Shown piece by piece: positions 18,952 to 26,058 of a DNA stretch of 64,000 nt. A program made the position numbers and the translations under genes. Below the pieces are notes generated by a model. That model was given only the letters and a program-made list of their open reading frames with translations. It ran no database searches and was not told the origin of the DNA. Every line of letters begins with the position of its first letter. The first letter of the stretch is position 1. Origin of the DNA: Arthrobacter sp. Leaf137 (GTDB taxonomy: Bacteria > Actinomycetota > Actinomycetes > Actinomycetales > Micrococcaceae); the NCBI RefSeq assembly GCF_001423525.1, contig NZ_LMOI01000018.1:598773-662772 (forward strand), read 5' to 3'.

Positions 18952-18996
18952 AGTATGCGCTCCTGATCACATAAGATAAAGCGACCTTTTCCAACC
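18952..18996 (-). promoter_or_regulatory. putA promoter with regulator site (45-bp block shared with the permease promoter)
   Basis: Read leftward, CATACT (18952-18957) is a plausible -10 box about 45 nt before the putA ATG. Upstream come a CTTTATC stretch and GGTTGG. The 45-bp block aligns without gaps with 20738-20782 before the permease. Identical segments include AGTATGC, AGATAAAG, GAC and AACC at the same spacing. An imperfect dyad (ACC...GGT) continues to 19013. This is the expected layout of a LysR-activated promoter. Confidence 0.6.
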
Positions 18997-19046
18997 AATA
19001 CAGGTTAGGAAAAATGATGTTTCCTGGAGGCCTCCAGACGCGAAAG

Positions 19047-19156
19047 GGCAGGCCCTCCACCCTCCCTCGATGCCACATCAGGTCGAGTACCTAAAACAGG
19101 GTGTTAGGGACTCGATCTGATAGGGCAACCGGGGGTTTGCGGGTGGAGGGCCTGCC
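19047..19156. repeat. 110-bp imperfect palindrome between putA and the permease
   Basis: The outermost 16 bp are a perfect inverted repeat (GGCAGGCCCTCCACCC at 19047-19062; complement at 19141-19156). Inside, TGCCACATCAGGTCGAGT pairs with ACTCGATCTGATAGGGCA with few mismatches, and the arms nearly meet at an AGG apex around 19098. It could serve as the terminator of the permease gene, which ends at 19197, or be a small non-coding palindromic (MITE/REP-like) element. No target-site duplication is visible. Confidence 0.7.
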
Positions 19157-19196
19157 GTGTGGAGAGGTTGCTGAGGTGTTGCGAAGAGCTCGGCTG

Positions 19197-20660
19197 TCAG
19201 GCGAGGGGGCGGTGCATTTCCTCGATTTCCTGGTGCCGCGGGCTGTTCGGGTTCATCAGCGAGTTCTTGCGGCCATAGGTGAAGTAGATGACCAGGCCGA
19301 TGACCAGCCACACACCGAACCGCAGCCAGGTTTCCCAGTGCAGCTGCAGCATAAGGAAGGCCGAGGCGAGGACACCGAACGCCGGCACCAGGGGCATCAG
19401 CGGCAGCCGGAAGGTACGCGGCGCATCAGGACGCTTGTATCGGAAGATGATGACGGACAGGCAGACGACGACGAACGCGGCCAGGATGCCGATGTTGGTC
19501 AGGTCCGCGACCTCCTTGATGGGGAACACGCCGGCCAGGAAGGCCGAGGCGATGCCGGCGATCCAGGTGACGCGCTGCGGGGTGCCGTTGCGGTCGGTCT
19601 TGGCGAACCAGCCCGGAAGCAGCCCGTCGCGGCTCATGGAGAACCACACGCGGGTGACGCCCAGGAGGAACGTCAGCATCACGGTGAGGATGGACAACAC
19701 CGCGAAGACGGAAATGATCGTTGCGATCACAGGCAGCCCGACTGAGCTGAAGGCGGACGCGAAGCCGGCCTTGGGGTCGATGTCCTTGTAGTTCTGCATG
19801 CCGGTGAGCACCAGGGTGGCGGCCACGTAGAGCAGCATGGCGACGATGAGCGAGAGGATGATGGCCTTGGGCATGTGCTTCTTGCCGTCCTTGGCTTCCT
19901 CCGCCGCGGTGCTCATGGCGTCATAGCCGAAGACCGCGAAGAACACGGTGGCGCTGCCGGCGAGCACGGGCCCGAAGCCGGAGGGCATGAACGGGTTGTA
20001 GTTGTTGGTGTCGATATAGAAGACGCCCAGGCCGATGATGAAGAGGATGAGGATGACCTTGATGGCCACCGCCACGAGCTCGAAGCGGCCGAAGGCCTTG
20101 GTGCCGCGGGACAGGATCCAGGTGACCAGGAGGCAGACCAGGATAGCGGGAATGTTGACGATGCCACCCTTGCCCTCATCCACCGTGGAGGTCATCCAGA
20201 TGGGCATGTGGATACCGATGCCGGACAGGAACGCGTCCAGGTAGCCGGAGATGCCGATGGCCACCACGGCCACGATGGCAATGTATTCAAGCAGCAAGTC
20301 CCAGCCGATGAACCAGCCGATCACTTCGCCCAGGGCCACGTAGCCGTAGGTGTACGCCGAGCCGGCACGCGGAATCATGCCGGCAAACTCGGCGTAGGAA
20401 AGCGCCGCTGCCGCGGAGGCGAGGCCTGCTATAAGGAAGGAGATCAGCACCGCGGGCCCCACTCCCGGATTGCCTTCGCTTCCTGCGGCAACCAGCCCCG
20501 CGAGGGAGAAGATGCCGACGCCGATGATGCCGCCAACGCCGATGGCGGTGAGCTGCCACAGGCCCAGCGATTTAAAGAGGCCGCTGTGCTTGTTCTCTTC
20601 TTCGATGTCATCGATGGGCTTTCGCCGCATGATGGACTGGCTCATATCTCTAGTGCTCAT
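19197..20660 (-). CDS. Amino acid permease, APC superfamily (cationic amino acid transporter type)
   Basis: A 487-residue integral membrane transporter with about 12-13 helices. LGLWQLTAIGVGGIIGVGIFSLAG carries the APC helix-1 glycine motif GGIIGVGIF, and GSAYTYGYVALGEVIGWFIG follows. The end LVIGLVIYFTYGRKNSLMN is typical of the YfnA/CAT-like branch. The start is ATG 20660 with AGGAG upstream; a longer ORF starts further upstream but lacks a credible signal. It is divergent from a LysR gene and shares its promoter block with putA, so proline or a related amino acid is a reasonable substrate guess. That assignment is inference. Confidence 0.85.
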   Translation of the reverse strand: MSTRDMSQSIMRRKPIDDIEEENKHSGLFKSLGLWQLTAIGVGGIIGVGIFSLAGLVAAGSEGNPGVGPAVLISFLIAGLASAAAALSYAEFAGMIPRAGSAYTYGYVALGEVIGWFIGWDLLLEYIAIVAVVAIGISGYLDAFLSGIGIHMPIWMTSTVDEGKGGIVNIPAILVCLLVTWILSRGTKAFGRFELVAVAIKVILILFIIGLGVFYIDTNNYNPFMPSGFGPVLAGSATVFFAVFGYDAMSTAAEEAKDGKKHMPKAIILSLIVAMLLYVAATLVLTGMQNYKDIDPKAGFASAFSSVGLPVIATIISVFAVLSILTVMLTFLLGVTRVWFSMSRDGLLPGWFAKTDRNGTPQRVTWIAGIASAFLAGVFPIKEVADLTNIGILAAFVVVCLSVIIFRYKRPDAPRTFRLPLMPLVPAFGVLASAFLMLQLHWETWLRFGVWLVIGLVIYFTYGRKNSLMNPNSPRHQEIEEMHRPLA

Positions 20661-20737
20661 CAGGAACTCCTGCTGTGGGGTGCTGCCCCGCCGCGGCACG
20701 CCTGGAAAGGCTGTGACGGGGGTAACTCAGTCCCAAC

Positions 20738-20782
20738 AGTATGCAAGCCGGTTTGCATTAGATAAAGTGACTACTTCTAACC
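20738..20782 (-). promoter_or_regulatory. Permease promoter / LysR site, twin of the putA promoter
   Basis: CATACT (20738-20743, read leftward) is the likely -10 box. ATGCAA-N6-TTGCAT (20741-20758) is a perfect 6-bp dyad overlapping it, and AGATAAAGTGAC plus CTAACC lie upstream. The block aligns gap-free with 18952-18996 before putA. Being in the permease-LysR intergenic region, it would also affect LysR autoregulation. Confidence 0.6.
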
Positions 20783-20813
20783 TATATTCATTAGTTTCAG
20801 TTAGGATTTCCCC

Positions 20814-21725
20814 ATGCTTGACGTTCGCCGGCTGCGCCTGTTGCGGGAACTGAGCATCCGGGGGACACTCGCCGAGGTGGCGGAGGCACTGCAGTACAGC
20901 CCGTCGTCGGTATCCCAGCAGCTTGCCCTCCTGGAGAAGGAGGTGGGCGTGGAGTTGCTGCGGAAGACGGGCCGCCGCGTGCAGCTCACCCCGCAGGCCG
21001 AGGTGCTGGTGGCACATACTGCCCAGCTGCTCGAAACCATGGAGCAGGCCGAGGCCGATCTGGCGGCGTCACTGACCACCGTTACGGGCACGGTGCGGAT
21101 TGCGGTTTTCCAGTCGGCGGCCCTGGCGCTGATGCCGGACACCCTCACCCGGATGGCCACCACCTACCCGGAGGTCCGGATCGAGATGATCCAGCGGGAA
21201 CCCGAGACCGCGCTGCATGAGACATGGGCCCGTGACTTCGACCTGGTCATCGCCGAGCAGTACCCCGGCCACGCGGCTCCCCGCTACCCGGAACTGGACC
21301 GCGTGAAACTGACAACCGACGCCATCCGGCTCGCGGTCCCGGCGTCCGACGGCAGCACGGCCATCCGCTCGCTCGCGGACACCGCGGAACTCCCCTGGGT
21401 CATGGAACCGCGGGGTGCTGCATCGCGCCACTGGGCGGAACAGGCGTGCAGGAGCGCGGGCTTCGAACCTGACGTGCGCTTCGAGACGGCCGACCTGCAG
21501 GCCCAGGCCCGGCTGATTGAATCCGGCAATGCTGTGGCACTGATGCCGGACCTGGTGTGGACGGGCCGCGGCACCACCGCCCGGCTGCTGGAGCTCCCGG
21601 GCAAGCCGCACCGCACCATCTTCACCTCGGTCCGCCGGTCCAGCGTGCAGCGGCCGGCCATCCTGGCAGCAAGGGAAACCTTGGCTGCAGCTGCCGCCGC
21701 GGTGGCGGGGGACGACGCCAGGTAA
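20814..21725 (+). CDS. LysR family transcriptional regulator (likely controls putA and the permease)
   Basis: A 303-residue protein with a winged HTH at residues 1-60 (MLDVRRLRLLRELSIRGTLA, then LQYSPSSVSQQLALLEKEVG) and a linker helix to about residue 88. An effector-binding domain runs from about residue 92 (GTVRIAVFQSAALALMPDTL) to about 290. It is divergent from the amino acid permease. The same 45-bp sequence block precedes the permease and putA but no other gene in the window, so this regulator is the best candidate for controlling both. Effector unknown; proline or its oxidation product is a guess from context. Confidence 0.88.
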   Translation: MLDVRRLRLLRELSIRGTLAEVAEALQYSPSSVSQQLALLEKEVGVELLRKTGRRVQLTPQAEVLVAHTAQLLETMEQAEADLAASLTTVTGTVRIAVFQSAALALMPDTLTRMATTYPEVRIEMIQREPETALHETWARDFDLVIAEQYPGHAAPRYPELDRVKLTTDAIRLAVPASDGSTAIRSLADTAELPWVMEPRGAASRHWAEQACRSAGFEPDVRFETADLQAQARLIESGNAVALMPDLVWTGRGTTARLLELPGKPHRTIFTSVRRSSVQRPAILAARETLAAAAAAVAGDDAR

Positions 21726-21870
21726 CCGCCCGCCGTCGTACCTTGGCTGACCTGCGCGCCGGCCCCGCCGCAGGGCAACCAGCCGGCAGCCCACGACGCA
21801 AGGGCGTTCAGCTGCGGATGTTCCGTGCGTCACTGCGGCGGCCCGCCCCCGGCGCTAGACTGGAGCCGTT

Positions 21871-22296
21871 ATGAATCGAACCATGTTCAAGTCCAAAATC
21901 CACCGGGCCACCGTCACCCACGCAGACCTGCACTACGTAGGTTCCGTCACCGTTGACCTGGACCTGCTGGAGGCAGCGGACATCCTGCCGGGCGAGCTTG
22001 TCTCGATCGTCGACATTACCAACGGCGCCCGGCTGGAAACCTACACCATTGCCGGTGAGCGCGGCTCCGGCGTCATCGGCATCAACGGCGCCGCCGCACA
22101 CCTGATGCACGAGAACGACCTCGTCATCCTCATCACCTATGCCCAGATGACCACCGGGGAAGCCAAGGCCTACGAGCCGAAGGTGGTCCACGTGGACCAG
22201 AACAACCGCATCATCCAGTTGGGGAACGATCCCGCCGAGGGCATTACCCCCGGCATGATGCGTCCGCCGTTCGCACTCAACAACGCCGCCCTGTAG
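21871..22296 (+). CDS. panD: Aspartate 1-decarboxylase
   Basis: Pyruvoyl enzyme that makes beta-alanine from aspartate for pantothenate and CoA. The 141-residue proenzyme has the self-cleavage site at Gly24-Ser25 (LHYVGSVTV), where Ser25 becomes the pyruvoyl group. Other family motifs are [23 protein letters not shown] and [12 protein letters not shown]. Length is normal for actinobacteria. It stands apart from panB/panC, which are not in the window; the downstream AEC carrier starts 52 bp later and could be co-transcribed. Confidence 0.97.
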   Translation: MNRTMFKSKIHRATVTHADLHYVGSVTVDLDLLEAADILPGELVSIVDITNGARLETYTIAGERGSGVIGINGAAAHLMHENDLVILITYAQMTTGEAKAYEPKVVHVDQNNRIIQLGNDPAEGITPGMMRPPFALNNAAL

Positions 22297-22347
22297 CCGG
22301 GGCGTGAGACCCGGCATACTTCTCCGCCGCCCGCCGCGGGTTCCTCC

Positions 22348-23274
22348 GTGCTAGGCGTACTCGCTGGTTTCTTCGTTGTCTGGTGCATCATCCTGGTGGG
22401 CTGGTTCGTTGGCCGGCGGAAGATCCTCGGTGACAACGCCCGCCAGGTCCTCAGCTCCCTCACGTTCTTCGTGGCCAGCCCGGCCCTGCTGTTTGAGACC
22501 CTCAGCAAGGCCCGGCTGCAGGAAGTGTTCGCCGCTCCGCTACTGGTCACCGCAGTGGCTGCCATCGCCACGGCTGCCATCTTCTTCACCATCGTGAAGT
22601 TCTGGCTGAAGCGTTCGCTGCCCGAGTCGCTGATGTCCTCGATGTCCGCCTCACTCGCGAATTCGGCGAACTTAGGTATTCCCATTGCGGTATATGTCTT
22701 GGGCGACGCCAGCTATGTTGCACCGCTGCTGATCTTCCAGCTGGCCTTCTTCACCCCGGTGTTCCTCATGATCCTGGACTCCAGCACCAGCTCGCACCGG
22801 ACCACCCCGCTCGGCTTCGTGGTGATGATCCTGCGAAACCCGATGATTGTGGGATCTGCGCTGGGCCTCATTGTTGCCGGCACCGGTTTTAAAGTGCCCG
22901 AACTGGTCATGGAGCCCATCCACCTGATTGGCGGCGCCGCGATTCCGGCCATGCTGATCGCCTTCGGCATGAGCCTGAACGGGACCCGGCCGCTGCAGGC
23001 AGCAGCCGCACGCCGCGTGGACACCCTGCTGGCGAGCACCTTCAAGCTGGCCGTCCAGCCGGCGCTGGCCTATGTCTTTGCCCGTTTCGCCCTGGGGATG
23101 GACGGCCACACCCTGTTCGCCGTGGTGGTGACGTCGGCGTTGCCCACGGCGCAGAATGTGTTCGTGGCCGCCAGCCGCTACAAGACCGGCCTCACCGTGG
23201 CCAAGGACACCGTGCTGATTACTACCGTGGTGGCTGTTCCGGCGATGATCGGCGTCGCGCTGCTGCTGGCGTGA
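22348..23274 (+). CDS. AEC family transporter (auxin efflux carrier-like)
   Basis: A 308-residue membrane protein with about ten helices in two halves. Family features are an N-terminal helix VLAGFFVVWCIILVGWFVG, the NSANLGIPIAVYVLG region with its conserved Asn-Leu-Gly-Ile-Pro, and ALPTAQNVFVAASRY in the second half. AEC proteins carry organic anions or amino-acid-like compounds. The start is GTG 22348. An FAD amine oxidase follows 22 bp downstream, which suggests linked uptake and oxidation of an amine, but the substrate is not identifiable. Confidence 0.85.
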   Translation: MLGVLAGFFVVWCIILVGWFVGRRKILGDNARQVLSSLTFFVASPALLFETLSKARLQEVFAAPLLVTAVAAIATAAIFFTIVKFWLKRSLPESLMSSMSASLANSANLGIPIAVYVLGDASYVAPLLIFQLAFFTPVFLMILDSSTSSHRTTPLGFVVMILRNPMIVGSALGLIVAGTGFKVPELVMEPIHLIGGAAIPAMLIAFGMSLNGTRPLQAAAARRVDTLLASTFKLAVQPALAYVFARFALGMDGHTLFAVVVTSALPTAQNVFVAASRYKTGLTVAKDTVLITTVVAVPAMIGVALLLA

Positions 23275-23295
23275 CAACTGGACGAGGAGGACCCG

Positions 23296-24426
23296 TTGGC
23301 AACAACTCTTGACACCGTGGTGATCGGCGGCGGCGCCATGGGCTCCGCCACCGCATGGGCGCTGTCCCGGCGGGGACGCCACGTGACACTGGTGGAGCAG
23401 TTCGGGCCGGGGCACAAGATCGGCGCTTCGCACGGCACCACCCGCAACTTCAATCCCGGATACCACCGGCCTGAATACGTTGCCATGATTGCCGAATCCC
23501 TGGACCTCTGGAACGAGCTGGAGCAGGATAGCGGTGAATCGCTCCTGGCACGGACCGGCATCGTCACGCACGGGCCCGAGCCCATGCTGCCCGACGCTGC
23601 GGCAGCGCTGGCCCAGGCCGGGTTGCGCGCCGAGTTCCTGCGCCCGGACGAGGCCGGCGAGCGCTGGCGCGGCATCCGCTTCGACCAGCAGGTCCTCTAC
23701 ATGCCCGACGGCGGCCAGCTCAACCCGGAAGCCGCGCTGCCGGCTTTCCAGCGCCTTGCCGCAGCCCGGGGCGCCGACATCCGGCACCGCACCAAGGTGG
23801 TGTCCTTCGAGATAACGGACGACGGCGTCCGGCTGGGGTTGGAAAGCAGCGCCGGTACCGAAATGGTCGCCGCCGCGCAGGTGGTGGTGACCGCCGGCGG
23901 CTGGACGGAAAAGCTGCTGGGCGCAGCCGTGGGCGGGCGCCTGCGGACGCCGAAGCTCAGGGTGACGCAGGAACAGCCGGCGCACTTCCGGATCACCGAT
24001 CCGGATGCGGTATGGCCGGGGTTCAACCATTACCCGGGCGGCGGATCGCAATACGCGGGATGGTACTCCCCGGTCTACGGCATGCACACCCCCGGCGAGG
24101 GCATCAAGGCCGGCTGGCACGGGGTGGGCCCGGTGGTGGACCCGGACAGGCGCACCTTCGAGCCGGAACCGCAGCAGCTCGCTGCCCTGCAGGCCTACGC
24201 GAGGACCTGGCTGCCCGGCGTGGACGCCGATGCCTTCGAGGCCATCAGCTGCACCTACACCACCACACCGGACGAGGACTTCGTCCTGGACCGGATTGGG
24301 CCAGTGGTGATCGGCGCCGGGTTCTCCGGGCACGGGTTCAAGTTCACGCCCGTGGTGGGCCGGATCCTTGCCGACCTCGCCACGGGCACCCGCCCCGCCC
24401 CCGCCATCTTCAGCGCCTCGCGCTAG
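23296..24426 (+). CDS. FAD-dependent oxidase, N-methyl-tryptophan/sarcosine oxidase (SolA/MSOX) family
   Basis: A 376-residue monomeric flavoprotein that probably oxidises an N-methyl or secondary amine, giving aldehyde and H2O2. The ADP-binding motif VVIGGGAMGSATAWALSRRG is at the N-terminus. FGPGHKIGASHGTTRNFNPG follows, as in MSOX. The covalent-flavin motif CTYTTTPDEDFVLD carries Cys319, and a C-terminal GHGFKFTPVVG closes the FAD site. TTG start with GAGGAGG 8 nt upstream. It could relate to methylated-amine breakdown elsewhere in the window, but it is 8 kb from the betaine genes. Actual substrate unproven. Confidence 0.85.
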   Translation: MATTLDTVVIGGGAMGSATAWALSRRGRHVTLVEQFGPGHKIGASHGTTRNFNPGYHRPEYVAMIAESLDLWNELEQDSGESLLARTGIVTHGPEPMLPDAAAALAQAGLRAEFLRPDEAGERWRGIRFDQQVLYMPDGGQLNPEAALPAFQRLAAARGADIRHRTKVVSFEITDDGVRLGLESSAGTEMVAAAQVVVTAGGWTEKLLGAAVGGRLRTPKLRVTQEQPAHFRITDPDAVWPGFNHYPGGGSQYAGWYSPVYGMHTPGEGIKAGWHGVGPVVDPDRRTFEPEPQQLAALQAYARTWLPGVDADAFEAISCTYTTTPDEDFVLDRIGPVVIGAGFSGHGFKFTPVVGRILADLATGTRPAPAIFSASR

Positions 24427-24441
24427 CTGCCGCCGGCCGGA

Positions 24442-25995
24442 TCAGCTGCCTCGGCGGCCGGAATCCTCCACTTCGGTGCGGTCCGGCCCGGTGTCCTCCC
24501 CGCCGTCGTCGTTGCCGTTCATTGGATCCTGGTTCGCTGTGTCCTGTTCGGAAGCCTGGTCCTGCCCCGCAGCGGCATCCCCGGCTCCGGCTGCCCGCGT
24601 CCGAGGCATGGCCAGCACCGCCAGGACCGTCAGCAGCCCGGCCACCAGGGCTGCCAGGAAGACGGCGCTGGATGCGGCGACCACGGCCTGGCCGTTTCCC
24701 TCACCGCCCGGGTTGCCGGAGTAGATGGCGTTGGCCACGGCCCCGAACACCGCCACGCCCAGGGCGCTGCCGATGGAGCGGGCAAACATGTTGGTGCTGG
24801 TCACCACGCCGCGCTCGTTCCACCGCACGCTTGACTGCGCGGCGATCAGCGTGGGTGTTGCGAGCAGGCCGAGGCCGAGCCCCACGACGAAGCAGCTGGA
24901 CGCGATCAGCGCCACGTTCGGGGTGCCCGCCGTCAACGCCAGGATGAGCAGGCCGGCTACGGTGATGGAAATGCCGATCAGGCCGGTGGCCTTGAAACCG
25001 ATCCGGAGGTACAAGCGGCCGGCCTGCGATGCGCTGAGGGGCCAGCCGAGGGTCAGTGCCGCCAGGGCAAGGCCCGCGACCAGCGGTGAAACGGACAGTG
25101 CACCCTCGAGGAAGGTAGGCACGTAGGAGGTCAAGCCAATCATCACCGCCCCAACGCCAAAGGATGCGAGCGCAGTGGTCACCAGCAGGCGCCGCCGCAC
25201 CACCCAGGACGGCAGGATGGGTTCCGCAGCCCGCCGTTCCACCAGGATGAAGGCCACCAGGAGCACCGCGCCGACGCCGAAGACGGCAAAGCTGACCGGC
25301 GAATCCCACGCCCAGGCCTCGCCGCCCTGCAAAGCGCCGAGGATCAACAGGCCCAGGGAACCTGCCATCAGGGCCGCTCCGGCGTAATCAACCGTGTGCT
25401 TGGCGCGTTCCACGTTCTCGTGCAGCGTCCGCACCAGCATCCAGCCGGCCAGGACGCACAGCGGGATGTTGACCAGGAAGATTCCGCGCCAGATGCCCAG
25501 CGCCGAGAAGACGCCGCCCAGGCTGGGACCCACCACGGAGGACACCGCCCACACACTGGCCAGGTACCCCTGGACCTTGGCGCGTTCCTCCAGCGAGTAG
25601 ATGTCACCGGCGATGGTGATGCTGACCGGCAAAACCGCGCCGGCGCCCAAGCCCTGCAGCGCCCGGAAGGCGATCAGGGACGGCATGCTCCAGGCCACGC
25701 CGCAGAGGACAGAGCCCAGCAGGAACAGTCCAATGCCTGTCAGGATGATCGGTTTGCGGCCCACCATGTCGGACAGCTTGCCGTAGATGGGCACGGAGAC
25801 GGCCTGGGCAAGCAGGTACGCCGAGAACAGCCACGGGAACGAGGAGAACCCGCCAACGTCGCGGACGATCGACGGGACTGCGGTAGCCACGATGGTGGAG
25901 TCAATCGCCACCAGTCCGGTGGACAGCATCAAGGCGATGAGGATGGGGCCGCGCTCCGAGCGGAACCCCACCCCCTGGGCGCGGGCGGTCATCAT
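24442..25995 (-). CDS. MFS transporter, DHA2 (14-TM) drug-efflux family
   Basis: A 517-residue protein with 14 predicted helices. The start, ILIALMLSTGLVAIDSTIVA, carries the DHA2 motif D1 (LDxTIVNVALP type, here IDSTIVATAVP). SVPIYGKLSDMVGRKPIIL is motif A, and GLGAGAVLPVSITIAGDIYS follows. The C-terminus is a 45-residue acidic Asp/Gly/Gln-rich tail. It would export drugs or toxic metabolites using the proton gradient. No regulator lies next to it, and it is convergent with the flavin oxidase gene (15-bp gap). Confidence 0.88.
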   Translation of the reverse strand: MMTARAQGVGFRSERGPILIALMLSTGLVAIDSTIVATAVPSIVRDVGGFSSFPWLFSAYLLAQAVSVPIYGKLSDMVGRKPIILTGIGLFLLGSVLCGVAWSMPSLIAFRALQGLGAGAVLPVSITIAGDIYSLEERAKVQGYLASVWAVSSVVGPSLGGVFSALGIWRGIFLVNIPLCVLAGWMLVRTLHENVERAKHTVDYAGAALMAGSLGLLILGALQGGEAWAWDSPVSFAVFGVGAVLLVAFILVERRAAEPILPSWVVRRRLLVTTALASFGVGAVMIGLTSYVPTFLEGALSVSPLVAGLALAALTLGWPLSASQAGRLYLRIGFKATGLIGISITVAGLLILALTAGTPNVALIASSCFVVGLGLGLLATPTLIAAQSSVRWNERGVVTSTNMFARSIGSALGVAVFGAVANAIYSGNPGGEGNGQAVVAASSAVFLAALVAGLLTVLAVLAMPRTRAAGAGDAAAGQDQASEQDTANQDPMNGNDDGGEDTGPDRTEVEDSGRRGS

Positions 25996-26058
25996 GAGTC
26001 TCGATTCGGTTTCTGTATCCCTGTTCCTTCCACTCTAGGTACCCCGGACAAACGCTGC

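Noticed and set aside
15758..18979. 1073-codon plus-strand ORF
   Set aside because: Antisense shadow of putA with Gly/Val/Arg-biased composition and no recognisable motif; putA has full catalytic motifs on the other strand.
19047..19156. Long palindrome as a tRNA or CRISPR repeat
   Set aside because: There is no cloverleaf with a T loop and no repeated spacer array; it is a single inverted repeat.
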